Shown: positions 8,697-18,139, counted from the first letter of the stretch. The stretch is DNA of 64,000 nucleotides from Algirhabdus cladophorae (GCF_044772865.1 NZ_CP173029.1:1116001-1180000), one strand, 5' to 3'. A program made the numbers and translations. The notes: a model not told the origin generated them from the sequence alone.

Positions 8697-9104
8697 ATGC
8701 TTGATCTTACGGACACAGAAAAAGACTGCATCCGGGTTTCCTGGTCGAAGGTTATTTCGGCGCCCCAAACAGGTGCAGACTTATTTTACGGTCGCCTGTT
8801 CGAAGAAAGTCCTGAAACCCGCAAACTGTTCAAAAGTGATATGGCATCGCAGGGCCTAAAGCTGATGCAAACCATCAATGCGGTTGTCGATAATCTGGAC
8901 GAGGATTTGTCGGAAACGGTTCTGCAACTGGGCACGCGGCATCAGGGATACGATGTCATGGAAGAGGACTATGCCAAGGTTGGGGCCGCATTAATCTGGA
9001 TGCTGGACGCGATGGCCGGAAGTGATTTTGACCAATCTACTCAAGACGCTTGGGGTAAAGCCTATGGTCAGATTTGCACAGTTATGCTGCGCGGTTATGC
9101 CTGA
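8697..9104 (+). CDS. Single-domain bacterial globin
   Basis: A 135-residue globin. The pattern LQLGTRHQGYDV places the proximal haem ligand at His82, and the N-terminal half (VSWSKV, ADLFYGRLFEESPETRKLF) matches helices A-C of flavohaemoglobin-like globins with the conserved B10/CD Phe and Tyr positions. It lacks any reductase domain. It should bind oxygen or nitric oxide in the cytoplasm. AAGGGTGA lies before the ATG. It precedes the FIST and LOV-kinase genes by 69 bases on the same strand, so a sensory or NO-handling role linked to them is possible, as is simple NO detoxification. Confidence 0.88.
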   Translation: MLDLTDTEKDCIRVSWSKVISAPQTGADLFYGRLFEESPETRKLFKSDMASQGLKLMQTINAVVDNLDEDLSETVLQLGTRHQGYDVMEEDYAKVGAALIWMLDAMAGSDFDQSTQDAWGKAYGQICTVMLRGYA

Positions 9105-9173
9105 ACCTATACTTTAGGATATAAGTCTTCGCCTTTTGAGAGGATACCGATACGCCTTTGCGACTGTTATGCA

Positions 9174-10352
9174 GTGCGTATGCTCATCGAAACTCACGCC
9201 ACGGCTGGAACGGATCGCGCGACGATTCAAAACCTTCTTGCGCCGCTTGAAGGACGCTCCCCTGATTTTTTGGTATTCCATTGCAGTTCGGCCTTTGATC
9301 TGGCTGATCTCAACACCCAGCTTGCACCAATCGCGGCCAATGCATTGCATGGTGCCACGTCGTGTTTGGGTGCGATGACCAATGCGGGGATGGCTGGAAC
9401 ACAAGGCAACGGAATTGGCTATTTTGCGCTTTGGGACGCGGACGGTTCGTTTGGCACCGCCGGTGCTAAAATAGTGGGCGATGCGGCGATTGCGGCCAGC
9501 ACTGCTACGCGGACTGCTTTGGCGCGCGCTGATCGCTTGGGCGAGGCACCGGACTTGATATGGGTGTCCGCCAGTCCCGGTCAGGAAGAGGCGATTATTT
9601 GCGGCATCCAAGACGTTGTGGGTGCGGATATCCCCATTGTCGGGGGCAGTGCTGCGGACAACACTGTTGCCGGGCAATGGGCCATCTTTGGCTCTGATGG
9701 AATTATCGGTGATGGTGTGCAGATCTCGGTTTTGTTTCCATCCGCGCCACTGGCGGCTGAATTTCAAAGCGGTTACGCCCCATCAGGCCAATTTGCACAC
9801 GCCACTCGGGCCAATGGGCGGCGTTTGTATGAATTGGACGGGCGTCCTGCGGTTGAGGTCTATCAGGATCTGACAGGCCTTTCATTTCAGTTGCCAACGG
9901 GGCCAGACCCGGTTTCGATCCTGTCGCACTCCAGTTTTCACCCGCTGGGGCGTAAACTGGGCGACGTGGCCAATATCCCGTATTACATGTTGATGCATGC
10001 TGCGTTCTTGCATGCGGACGGCTCGATCGAATTCTTTGCAGAGATCACTGAGGGCGCGCAGCTACATTTCATGAGGGGATCGCCACAAAGCTTGGTGGCG
10101 CGGGCAGGGCGCGTCGCGGCACAATCGCGCAAACAGCTGGATGCGGCACCCGCAGGCGCTTTGGTCATCTACTGTGCAGGGTGCATGTTGTCGATCACCG
10201 ACCGCATGGACGAGGTTGCAGCAGGCATTGATCAAAGCCTCGATGGCGCGCCGTTTTTGGGCGTCTTTACCTTTGGTGAGCAAGGATATGCGCTAAACCA
10301 AGAGAATTCCCATGGGAACCTGATGATTTCGTGTGTTACGTTCTCGGCCTAA
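9174..10352 (+). CDS. FIST domain sensor protein
   Basis: A 392-residue protein with FIST_N (around residues 30-220, with the HGATSCLGAMTNAGM region and IPIVGGSAADN) and FIST_C (around 220-370, with QDLTGLSFQLPTGPD, then VIYCAGCMLSI and GVFTFGEQGY). FIST proteins are cytoplasmic ligand-sensing modules that occur with histidine kinases and cyclic-di-GMP enzymes; small ligands such as amino acids have been proposed. The start is the GTG at 9174; an ATG two codons later is equally possible. The kinase gene follows within 13 bases, implying the FIST protein feeds into that kinase. Confidence 0.88.
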   Translation: MRMLIETHATAGTDRATIQNLLAPLEGRSPDFLVFHCSSAFDLADLNTQLAPIAANALHGATSCLGAMTNAGMAGTQGNGIGYFALWDADGSFGTAGAKIVGDAAIAASTATRTALARADRLGEAPDLIWVSASPGQEEAIICGIQDVVGADIPIVGGSAADNTVAGQWAIFGSDGIIGDGVQISVLFPSAPLAAEFQSGYAPSGQFAHATRANGRRLYELDGRPAVEVYQDLTGLSFQLPTGPDPVSILSHSSFHPLGRKLGDVANIPYYMLMHAAFLHADGSIEFFAEITEGAQLHFMRGSPQSLVARAGRVAAQSRKQLDAAPAGALVIYCAGCMLSITDRMDEVAAGIDQSLDGAPFLGVFTFGEQGYALNQENSHGNLMISCVTFSA

Positions 10353-10365
10353 AGGCAGGGATCAT

Positions 10366-13158
10366 ATGGATACCGAAGAACAGTTACGCGAAGCCCTTTT
10401 TGAGCTGAACCAGCTGCGCAACAGCGAGTTGGCGCAGTTGTCACAGTCGCAGGCTGTTCTGGCGGGGTTGGAAAAGATCGCTGCCGCGGCAACACCAGAT
10501 GCAGCGCTTGATGCCCTTTTGACCTCTGTGCGGGACAGTACGGACAGCGATGCGGCGTTGTTGTTGGAATGTGTGGACGCAAGATGCGAGGCCATCGCCA
10601 GCACAGATGCGGACCTTGGCGATTGCGCCTCGGTAGATGTGGATTTTATCACCAAACGTCCATTGCGGATCGTCGATTTGGCGGCTGTGACGCAGCATCT
10701 CGGGGCGCTGGGCGGCGATGGTCGCTACCTTTCGATGATTTCTGCCCCGTTTACAGTTCAAACTGGCGAGGTGTTGGTGCTTGTGTGCCTGAGCCATCAA
10801 AAAGCGAAACTGACCAAACGCGATCAACAGATCGCCGAACGCTTGATGTCCTTGGCCTCGCAGACCTTGGCAACAAAGAAATTGACCGACCAGAACGCGC
10901 TTTTGGCTAAAGTGCTTGATCGATCCTCGGCAAGTTTTTCGATTGCAGATGCAGATGATCCCGAATGCAGATTGATTTATGTGAATGAGGCGTTCGAGAC
11001 CCTCACAGGCTATACCAAGGCCGATGTATTGGGGCAGAACTGTCGATTTCTCAGTGCTGAAGATCCCAAATCCGAGGTGCGCGGTAAAATCCGTGCGACC
11101 ATAAAAGATCGTGTTGCGGGCGAGTTCGAAGTGCTGAACAAGCGTAAGGACGGCGTTTTGTTTTGGAACAACCTCAGTATTTTTCCTGTGGATGCAGGCA
11201 ATAAGTCCTATTTGGTCGCAACCCAGTGGGATTTGACATCGCGGGTTGAGGCAGAACAGGATCGCGACCTGGCCCGCAAGCAGCTTGTTTCCGCCTTGGG
11301 CAGTGTCAAAGAAGGTATCGTTCTTCTGGACCCGTCTGATCGCATTGTCTTTGCCAATGATCAGTATCGCAGGTTTTATAACCTTGGCACGGATGCACTG
11401 GCCCATGGTGACGATTTTTGCAGGGCTTGGACCCAAGCCGGGTTGCGGCGCGGGTTAACCAAGTCAGAGGCATCCGCGCGGGCCATGTCCAAGTTGGCGG
11501 CACTCAAAAAACCCTGCAGTCAAAAAGAACGGACCCTCAAAAGTGGCTTTCAGGTCCTTGAAACGAATGCGGTGACATCTGTGGGCGGCATCGTTAGTGT
11601 CCTAAGCGATGTGACCGCGATAAAGGTCGTTCAACAACAGCTTTCCGAACGGGTTGCAGCCATCGATAGCGTGCAAGATGGTATCGCGATTACGGATGTG
11701 GAGGGGCGGTTTATCTACCAAAATCCAAGCCACATGCAGATGTTTGGCTACACAAAAGCGACTGAACTGATCGGGCGTAAATGGTCGGTATTGTATGAGC
11801 CAGAGCAAATGAAGTTTGTGCGGGATGTGGCCATCCCGACGATGATGGACACAGGCCAATGGCGTGGCGATGTGATGGGCCGGCGCAAAGATGGCAGCGC
11901 TATCGCCCAAGAAGTCACGCTGACCCAACTGGCAGGGTCTGGACTGATCTGTGTGACCCGCGATATCACGGACCGGATTCACAATGAAAAAGAACGCATA
12001 ACATTGCGCGAACAGCTGCACACGGCCCAACGCCAAGAGGCGATTGGACAAATGGCAGCGGGATTGGCCCATGATTTTAACAATTGTCTGTCGGTGATCT
12101 CGGGCTCTGCAGCCCTTGCACTGGACGCCGTAACCAATGATGAACGCGTCCAGCACACCCAACGTATCATTGAAGCCAGCAAAAATGCCGCCGAACTGAC
12201 CGGGCGACTGCTGCGCTTTGGGGGCCGTAATTCGCAGCGCAGTCGCTTGGATATACAAAGGCCAATCACCTCGGCCCTTGGGATGGTGCGTTCAAGTTTG
12301 CCAAGCCACGTGCAGTTGCTGACACAGTTTCCGGACACGCCGGTGATGTGTGAAATTGACCCAACAGATGTGTTGCAGGTGATGATCAATCTGGTGATCA
12401 ACGCCCGTGATGCCATTGCCGACCAGCCGGGCATAATCCGCGTGGGCCTGAGTGATCTTGACGGTGCTGATATTGCCCAGCGAGGTATCCTTGGCGCGAT
12501 CAACCCACAAAAGCGCTACGCAACGGTTTATGTCGAAGACGACGGCACCGGAATTTCTGACGACGATCTTAGCGCACTTTTTGAGGCGTATTTCACCACG
12601 AAATCGCAAAGTGGTGGGACCGGCCTTGGCCTGTCTGTGGTCCGCAGTTTGGTGCAGGCCAGCGGCGGCGTGATTGACGTCACAACACAGCTCGGCGCAG
12701 GCACGCGGTTCACGATATTCTGGCCCTTGGATGCTGCGTCGGTTGACGTTGAAAATGAGCAGGACGCAGATCCAGAAGTGGTCGATTTGTCTGGGGTAAA
12801 AGTGATCGTGGTCGATGATGATCTGCCTGTGGCAGACACCATTGCAACTCTTCTAGAAAAAGCCGGCTGCGAAACCATCGTTTGTGATGCGCCCGAGGAT
12901 GCGCTTACTGTGATTGCAGACGATCCGGCCTACTGGGATGTGGTTGTGACTGACTACGATATGCCCGATATGAACGGCGCGGACCTCGCACAAAGAATTC
13001 GCAAAATTGCCGATAATCTGCCAATAATTTTGTGTACGGCTCTGCCAGTCTACATGGGACGTGCCCGTGATGGCGCCAATTTATTTGATGCAAGGCTGTC
13101 CAAACCAGTGAATGGCAAGCAATTGGTCTTTGAAATCGGGCGCACAATCGGAAAGTGA
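10366..13158 (+). CDS. LOV/PAS hybrid sensor histidine kinase with C-terminal receiver
   Basis: A 930-residue cytoplasmic hybrid kinase without membrane segments. Order: a GAF-like region (about 30-170); a LOV-type PAS (about 185-293) with GQNCRFLS, so Cys226 is the candidate flavin-adduct cysteine, and LNKRKDGVLFWNNLSIFPV after it, as in blue-light LOV domains; a second PAS (about 305-418); a third PAS (about 425-535); HisKA with His569 in AAGLAHDFNN; HATPase with N-box INLVINARDA and G-boxes EDDGTGI and GGTGLGLS; and a receiver (about 810-925) with Asp863 in VVTDYDMPDMNG. The ATG is supported by AGGGATC upstream. A response regulator gene follows after 4 bases. It should couple light, and perhaps the FIST ligand, to phosphorelay. 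Confidence 0.9.
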   Translation: MDTEEQLREALFELNQLRNSELAQLSQSQAVLAGLEKIAAAATPDAALDALLTSVRDSTDSDAALLLECVDARCEAIASTDADLGDCASVDVDFITKRPLRIVDLAAVTQHLGALGGDGRYLSMISAPFTVQTGEVLVLVCLSHQKAKLTKRDQQIAERLMSLASQTLATKKLTDQNALLAKVLDRSSASFSIADADDPECRLIYVNEAFETLTGYTKADVLGQNCRFLSAEDPKSEVRGKIRATIKDRVAGEFEVLNKRKDGVLFWNNLSIFPVDAGNKSYLVATQWDLTSRVEAEQDRDLARKQLVSALGSVKEGIVLLDPSDRIVFANDQYRRFYNLGTDALAHGDDFCRAWTQAGLRRGLTKSEASARAMSKLAALKKPCSQKERTLKSGFQVLETNAVTSVGGIVSVLSDVTAIKVVQQQLSERVAAIDSVQDGIAITDVEGRFIYQNPSHMQMFGYTKATELIGRKWSVLYEPEQMKFVRDVAIPTMMDTGQWRGDVMGRRKDGSAIAQEVTLTQLAGSGLICVTRDITDRIHNEKERITLREQLHTAQRQEAIGQMAAGLAHDFNNCLSVISGSAALALDAVTNDERVQHTQRIIEASKNAAELTGRLLRFGGRNSQRSRLDIQRPITSALGMVRSSLPSHVQLLTQFPDTPVMCEIDPTDVLQVMINLVINARDAIADQPGIIRVGLSDLDGADIAQRGILGAINPQKRYATVYVEDDGTGISDDDLSALFEAYFTTKSQSGGTGLGLSVVRSLVQASGGVIDVTTQLGAGTRFTIFWPLDAASVDVENEQDADPEVVDLSGVKVIVVDDDLPVADTIATLLEKAGCETIVCDAPEDALTVIADDPAYWDVVVTDYDMPDMNGADLAQRIRKIADNLPIILCTALPVYMGRARDGANLFDARLSKPVNGKQLVFEIGRTIGK

Positions 13159-13162
13159 ATGA

Positions 13163-13774
13163 ATGAAGATTTTACTGGCAGATGACCACGATTTGGTGCG
13201 CGACACACTTGTGGCGTATTTTGAGCGCGACGCAGAATTCGAGGTGGTTCAAGCCCACGATTACCCATCTGCCTCGGTTGCGATGAAGGATCATGGCCCG
13301 TTTGCATTGGTTTTGCTGGACTACGGCATGCCAGGCATGCAGGGCCTGCGTGGCCTTGAAAAGGCATTGGCAGAAGGCGGCGGTGCGCCTGTGGCTGTTA
13401 TTTCCGGCACCGCGGACGCCACAATCGCGACCAAAGCTATGGCGCAAGGGGCCATTGGGTTCCTGCCCAAAACGATGGCTGCAAAATCATTGGTGAATGC
13501 CGTGAAACTTATGGCTGCGGGCGAGAAATTCGCGCCTGTTGATTTTATGGCTGGCGGGAACGTGCCTTCAAACCCACTCGCAGACAAATTGACCAAACGG
13601 GAGATGCAGGTTCTGACAGGGCTGTCGAAAGGTCTGTCCAACAAAGAGATTGCGCGCGACACGGACCTACAGGAGGTCACCATAAAGTTGCACGTCAAAA
13701 CACTGTGCCGCAAGTTGGACGCACGCAACCGTACCCATGCAGCGATGATTGCAAAAGATGCGGGGATCGTCTGA
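13163..13774 (+). CDS. LuxR/FixJ-type response regulator
   Basis: A 203-residue regulator: receiver with ADDHD acidic pocket, phosphoacceptor Asp53 in LLDYGMPGM, conserved Lys in FLPKTM; then a LuxR-type helix-turn-helix (about 137-200) beginning LTKREMQVLTGLSKGLSNKE and ending VKTLCRKLDARNRTHAA. It begins 4 bases after the LOV kinase and is the evident partner. Target genes are unknown; the membrane protein immediately downstream is a candidate. Confidence 0.92.
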   Translation: MKILLADDHDLVRDTLVAYFERDAEFEVVQAHDYPSASVAMKDHGPFALVLLDYGMPGMQGLRGLEKALAEGGGAPVAVISGTADATIATKAMAQGAIGFLPKTMAAKSLVNAVKLMAAGEKFAPVDFMAGGNVPSNPLADKLTKREMQVLTGLSKGLSNKEIARDTDLQEVTIKLHVKTLCRKLDARNRTHAAMIAKDAGIV

Positions 13775-13907
13775 ACTCTATCCTTTTGGATAGGCAAACG
13801 ACCCATTGTTGCCCTCGATCATCCCTCTGATCACGCGACACGGATGGCTTGAATGGATATTTAGGGCAGGCACCATCACCCTATTTAACCAGTTCTCGGA
13901 GCATTCG

Positions 13908-14480
13908 ATGTCCCACCGTCACGACCAAGTCCAAAAGCAGCGTTTTTTCTTAATGATGAACTGCGTTTGCTTGCTGAGTACATTTTTAATCGCGGCAATT
14001 ACTTTGATTGTGGTGCTGAACCCCATCACAGATAGACGGCAAGTCAGCCCACAAACCCTTGAGAAAATCGACCAAGACGTTGCTCAGAAATATGAACATC
14101 TGTTGATCGAGGCCAAAGCCGCGATCCAACAAAAGGACCAAGCGCTGGACGCTATTCGGAGCGAGCTTCAGGCGGGATATGTGGTTGTCAAAGACTTTGA
14201 GGTCACCAGCCGCAACGAGGCGTCTTGGCTGTCCGAGCCAAAGTTGATGTTGGGGGTCAAGGCTTTGACGGGCGGGCGGTTGCACATTCAATTCGCCAAC
14301 CGCAATGAATTTATCGCAGTGGGCGAACGCATCGATTTTGAATTTGAGGGGTGTGATTGTTTTATTCTGCTCAAAGCAAGCCGTCACGGACAAGCAAATT
14401 TTCGGTATGCCTGCACGCCAGTGGAGGGAAATGATGTCTCTAGTTCAGTTGCGTCCTTTGCCCAAGCACAGCTTCAGTAG
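13908..14480 (+). CDS. Membrane-anchored coiled-coil protein of unknown function
   Basis: A 190-residue protein starting MSHRHDQVQKQRFF, then one transmembrane helix (about 15-38, MNCVCLLSTFLIAAITLIVV), a predicted coiled coil (about 55-95, many charged and Gln/Ala residues) and a C-terminal beta-rich part with CDCFILLKAS and a cysteine at FRYACTP. GGAG six bases before the ATG chooses this start over an upstream in-frame ATG at 13806. It follows the response regulator by 133 bases and may be in the same regulon. I do not recognise a family. Confidence 0.6.
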   Translation: MSHRHDQVQKQRFFLMMNCVCLLSTFLIAAITLIVVLNPITDRRQVSPQTLEKIDQDVAQKYEHLLIEAKAAIQQKDQALDAIRSELQAGYVVVKDFEVTSRNEASWLSEPKLMLGVKALTGGRLHIQFANRNEFIAVGERIDFEFEGCDCFILLKASRHGQANFRYACTPVEGNDVSSSVASFAQAQLQ

Positions 14481-14581
14481 GTTGACTGGCGGGATTGCCT
14501 CAAGCCGCGTGCGGGCGTGCATCGTGTGCCATGGCCAAAACAACGGCTTGCCACGATAAAAACGCCCTGATGACCGCGTTG
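14481..14581. other. Non-coding, no feature recognised
   Basis: Between the membrane protein and the SDR remnant nothing is supported. Together with 14663-15011 it makes a gene-poor stretch of nearly 600 bases before the GntR gene, broken only by the remnant and a run of nine or ten G around 14956-14965. Confidence 0.3.
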
Positions 14582-14662
14582 TCAGCGTGGCAATAACCAC
14601 TGCGCGATGGAACGGCCAATCCCGCTTGCGCCGACTGTTACTAATGTAACGTGTCCTGTAAA
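14582..14662 (-). pseudogene. Short-chain dehydrogenase N-terminal remnant
   Basis: The leftward frame reads FTGHVTLVTVGASGIGRSIA before a stop at 14582-14584. This is the TGxxxGIG nucleotide-binding start of a short-chain dehydrogenase/reductase, with the first Gly of the motif changed to Val, followed by only a few more residues. No SDR body is found, so this is a truncated relic. Confidence 0.65.
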
Positions 14663-15011
14663 CCGGGTCACCCTACAGGTTTCCCGCCAGTCACGTCCAA
14701 CAGTTCCGCGCACATATGAGCTGCGTGATTGGGGCAGTATGAACACCCCAGCAGGACACCGTGTTGACGGTCGCGCCGACGCCAGTGGCGTAGTGGATGG
14801 CACGGGGTCTGCTAATGCGCCTTCCGGCAAGCCGCTAATGCTAATCCCCGCGGCGCCTCACCGGCCAAAAGGTTTGCGACCCGCAAAACCTCAAGGTTTG
14901 AGGAAAGTGCAAGAGGGGTGAACCCTTGGACCAACAAAAAGACGAACTCCTTTTTGGGGGGGGGGCGAATTTGGACGCGTTTCTTTCATTTATGGGATCA
15001 ATTTTTCAGTG
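14663..15011. other. Non-coding stretch with a 59-codon open frame of no known family
   Basis: An ATG at about 14740 opens a short frame to 14921 with Gly/Pro/Ala-rich translation and no ribosome site. I could not match it to a family; it may be gene debris linked to the neighbouring SDR relic. Confidence 0.3.
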
Positions 15012-15043
15012 TTGACCTTGGTTGTGTCAAATTTGTATACAAA
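15012..15043 (+). promoter_or_regulatory. Promoter with overlapping GntR-type palindromic operator
   Basis: TTGACC (15012-15017) and TATACA (15036-15041), 18 bases apart, form a sigma-70-like promoter. The -10 is inside a perfect 12-bp palindrome TTTGTATACAAA (15032-15043), which matches the TNGTATACNA form of operators bound by FCD-type GntR regulators. It ends 18 bases before the GntR start codon, so autorepression is expected. Confidence 0.7.
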
Positions 15044-15061
15044 AAGTATAGGAGGGCGATA

Positions 15062-15766
15062 ATGGCAAAACACAAAAAGGCACATTGTGCATCCGATTTA
15101 CGTGCCCGCATTCTGACGCAAGACATTGCGCCGGGGTCCGATTTGGATGAAGCGAGCCTCGCTGAAACCTACGGCATATCCCGAACACCGCTGCGAGAAG
15201 TACTGCACCGCTTGGCGGGTGGTGGGTTTGTACGTCTTGAGGAAAATCGAGGTGCCAAAGTCGAGTCGATGGATTTCGCAACCATGCGGGTGTTCTTTCA
15301 AACGGCACCCTTGATTTATTGCTCCATTGCCCGTCAAGCCGCCGAAAATCGCACGTCCCGGCAGGTTGCCGATCTCAAGGAGACCCAGCGCGCTTTTGCC
15401 AGTTCGGCTCAGGACGGTGACGTTGGTGCGACAGCATTGCTGAACCATCAATTTCACGAACAGATTGGTGAAATGGCGCAGAACCCATATCTCATGGCAG
15501 GCCTTAAACGCATGTTGGTGGATCACACGCGCCTCAGTCAGACATTCTTTGCCCCGCAATCCGAAGCGGATCAAACGCGCGTCAGCAAGGCGATCGAACA
15601 ACATGACGCGATGATTTCCGCAATTGAAGCGCAAGAAACGGCGCTCGCCATCGATCTGACACTGCAGCACTGGGATCTGTCGCGCGATCAGTTGGAAAAA
15701 TACGTGCGCCCTGATCCCCTGCCTTTGGATGTCGTTTCTATGAAAGACCACCGCAATGCAATTTGA
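15062..15766 (+). CDS. GntR family (FCD) transcriptional regulator
   Basis: A 234-residue regulator: winged helix (about 10-70) with LDEASLAETYGISRTPLREVLHRLAGGG shortened here as LAETYGISRTPLREVL, and an all-helical FCD ligand domain (about 80-220) with the metal-binding candidates Asp, His in LLNHQFHEQIG and later EQHDAMISAI. AGGAGG precedes the ATG. The reading frame is open further upstream (to 14918), but that would run through the promoter and operator. It overlaps the next gene by 11 bases and almost certainly controls the downstream catabolic operon. Confidence 0.9.
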   Translation: MAKHKKAHCASDLRARILTQDIAPGSDLDEASLAETYGISRTPLREVLHRLAGGGFVRLEENRGAKVESMDFATMRVFFQTAPLIYCSIARQAAENRTSRQVADLKETQRAFASSAQDGDVGATALLNHQFHEQIGEMAQNPYLMAGLKRMLVDHTRLSQTFFAPQSEADQTRVSKAIEQHDAMISAIEAQETALAIDLTLQHWDLSRDQLEKYVRPDPLPLDVVSMKDHRNAI

Positions 15767-16664
15767 AGGTATCTACACGCCACTCGTCACGCCCTATAAC
15801 GACGATTTTTCTGTCAACGAGGAGGCTTTGACCCAGACGGTCGAGCATCTGATTGCAGCAGGTGTTCATGGGATCATCGTGGCAGGATCCACGGGCGAAT
15901 ACTACGCCCAGACAGAAGCGGAACGCATCTGGATGATGAACCACTGTGCCGCTTTGATCGACAACCGTGTGCCCATGATCGTGGGCACTGGTGCCATTCG
16001 TACCGAAGACAGCATCGTGTTCGCGACGGAGGCCAAAAAGGCAGGTGCAGACGCTTTGCTGATTGCAACGCCGCCTTATGCCTATCCAACGGGGCGGGAG
16101 ATCGCGTTGCATGCGCTGGCCATTGATCGCGCGGCAAACCTGCCTGTGATGCTGTATAATTACCCGGGTCGAATGTCAGTGAATATGGACGAAGAAACAC
16201 TGGACCGGCTTGGACGTTCCCCCAACTTTTGCGCCATTAAGGAAAGCAGTGGCGACATCAATCGTGTCCATATGCTTGCCCGCGATTACCCGCATATCGC
16301 GCTGTCGTGTGGCATGGACGATCAGGCTTTGGAGTTCTTTGCTTGGGGTGCGCGCTCTTGGGTTTGTGCGGGGTCCAACTTTGCGCCCGAGGCTCATATC
16401 GCGCTCTATCAAGCCTGTGCTGTTGACGGCGACTTTACCAAAGGCCGTGCCATTATGTCTGCAATGCTGCCCCTGATGAGCGTGCTCGAGCAGGGCGGAA
16501 AATTCGTCCAATGCATCAAATATGGGCTTACACTGCGGGGCATCGATGCAGGTCCGCCGCGCCGCCCACTGCAGCCTTTGAACAAAGATGACAAACGCCA
16601 ATTGGCTGAAGTGATCCGGACCATGAACGCCACGATTTCCAACATCACTGGAGAAGCCATATGA
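15756..16664 (+). CDS. DapA/N-acetylneuraminate lyase family protein
   Basis: A 302-residue TIM-barrel class I aldolase-type enzyme. It shows AGSTGEYYAQTEAE (the GSTGE loop), the Tyr of YNYPGR and the Schiff-base Lys of AIKESSGD (about residue 164). Family members include dihydrodipicolinate synthase, keto-deoxy sugar aldolases and 1-pyrroline-4-hydroxy-2-carboxylate deaminase. The genomic setting, next to an aldehyde dehydrogenase and an amine oxidase rather than lysine genes, favours a catabolic lyase or deaminase that releases an aldehyde or semialdehyde. It overlaps the regulator by 11 bases and the next gene by 4. Confidence 0.88.
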   Translation: MQFEGIYTPLVTPYNDDFSVNEEALTQTVEHLIAAGVHGIIVAGSTGEYYAQTEAERIWMMNHCAALIDNRVPMIVGTGAIRTEDSIVFATEAKKAGADALLIATPPYAYPTGREIALHALAIDRAANLPVMLYNYPGRMSVNMDEETLDRLGRSPNFCAIKESSGDINRVHMLARDYPHIALSCGMDDQALEFFAWGARSWVCAGSNFAPEAHIALYQACAVDGDFTKGRAIMSAMLPLMSVLEQGGKFVQCIKYGLTLRGIDAGPPRRPLQPLNKDDKRQLAEVIRTMNATISNITGEAI

Positions 16665-18139
16665 GCGACCTTCTGACCCAAGCCGAATATCAGGCTATAG
16701 CACAGGATCTGGATTTCCCGCGTACGGCCTTCATTGACGGGAAATATCGCGCGGGTTCTGGTGCCACATTCATGACGATCAACCCCGCCACAGGCAAAGA
16801 TCTTGCCGAAATATCCGGGTGTAATACGGCAGATGTGGATTTTGCTGTCAGCAAAGCCCGTGAGGCTTTTGAGCAGGGGCACTGGTCGAAGCGTCACCCG
16901 TCCGAGCGCAAAGATGTGCTGATCCGCCTGTGCAAATTGATCACCCGAAATCGGCGCGAATTGGCGGTGATGGAATCCTTGGACAGCGGCAAACCGATCC
17001 TTGATTGCGAGACTATTGACGTTCCTGAAACGATCCATTGTATCAAATGGCACGCCGAAGCGATCGACAAGATCTACGACCAAACCAGCCCGACAGGTGA
17101 CGATGCGATTTCTATGATCGTGCGCGAACCCATTGGGGTGGTCGGGGCGGTGTTGCCGTGGAATTTTCCATTGATGATGTTGGCATGGAAAATCGGACCT
17201 GCGCTGGCAGCAGGATGTTCTGTCATTGTCAAACCAGCCGAACAAACCTCACTTACGGCGTTGCGCGTGGCCGAACTGGCGCATGAAGCAGGGGTGCCGC
17301 GCGGGGTCTTGCAGGTTTTGCCGGGCGATGGGCCAAGCGTCGGGGAACCTCTGGGGTTGCATATGGACGTGGATATGGTCAGTTTCACCGGCTCAACGGA
17401 AACCGGCAAGCGGTTTTTGCGCTATGCGGCGGACAGCAACCTTAAGAAGGTTGTGCTGGAATGTGGGGGCAAGAACCCTGCGGTGGTGTTTGACGATGCG
17501 GAACACCTTGATCATGTGGCCGAACATGTGGTCAACGCGGCATTCTGGAATGCGGGGCAAAATTGCTCGGCCACGTCGCGGCTGATCGTGCATAAATCCG
17601 TCAAAGCACCCTTGATGGAACGGATCGAAGCGCGGCTGCGGGATTGGAAGGTGGGCGATCCATTGGATCCCGGCACGCATATTGGCGCGTTGATCGATGC
17701 AGAGCATTGCAAAAAAGTCCGTGGCTTTCTGGACAAGGCCGACCAAGGGGAGGGCGCGTTTGTCTTTCCGGTTATCTATGACGTCAGCAAAGATGATCCA
17801 AAGGCGCGCGACGAGATTTTTGGCCCCGTCTTGTGCGTCATTGAAACGGCCAGCAACGATGAAGCCATCGAGATTGCCAACCAAACCGACTACGGCCTTG
17901 CTGCCTCCGTCTTTACGGCCAACACGCGGCAGGCCATCCGCGCGGCCCGCGATATTCGGGCAGGCACTGTGACTGTGAATTGCTATGGCGAGGGCGACAT
18001 CGCGACGCCGTTTGGGGGCTATAAGCAATCGGGCTTTGGTGGCCGGGACAATGGAATTCATGCCCATGACCAGTTCACCGAATTGAAAACAATCTGGATC
18101 GATCTGAGCGATCCCACAAGCGGAGATCATGTAGGATGA
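16661..18139 (+). CDS. NAD(P)-dependent aldehyde dehydrogenase
   Basis: A 492-residue aldehyde dehydrogenase of standard length. Visible motifs: PWNFPLMMLAWKIGPALAAG (cofactor region), FTGSTETGKR (Rossmann loop), general base Glu in LECGGKNP, catalytic Cys in NAGQNCSATSR, and DEIFGPVL near the C-terminus. It resembles the PuuC/betaine-aldehyde type. Starts inside the stop of the DapA-like gene (ATGA) and ends overlapping the MttB-like gene by 4 bases. It probably oxidises the aldehyde made by the lyase or by the FAD oxidase of this operon. Confidence 0.92.
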   Translation: MSDLLTQAEYQAIAQDLDFPRTAFIDGKYRAGSGATFMTINPATGKDLAEISGCNTADVDFAVSKAREAFEQGHWSKRHPSERKDVLIRLCKLITRNRRELAVMESLDSGKPILDCETIDVPETIHCIKWHAEAIDKIYDQTSPTGDDAISMIVREPIGVVGAVLPWNFPLMMLAWKIGPALAAGCSVIVKPAEQTSLTALRVAELAHEAGVPRGVLQVLPGDGPSVGEPLGLHMDVDMVSFTGSTETGKRFLRYAADSNLKKVVLECGGKNPAVVFDDAEHLDHVAEHVVNAAFWNAGQNCSATSRLIVHKSVKAPLMERIEARLRDWKVGDPLDPGTHIGALIDAEHCKKVRGFLDKADQGEGAFVFPVIYDVSKDDPKARDEIFGPVLCVIETASNDEAIEIANQTDYGLAASVFTANTRQAIRAARDIRAGTVTVNCYGEGDIATPFGGYKQSGFGGRDNGIHAHDQFTELKTIWIDLSDPTSGDHVG

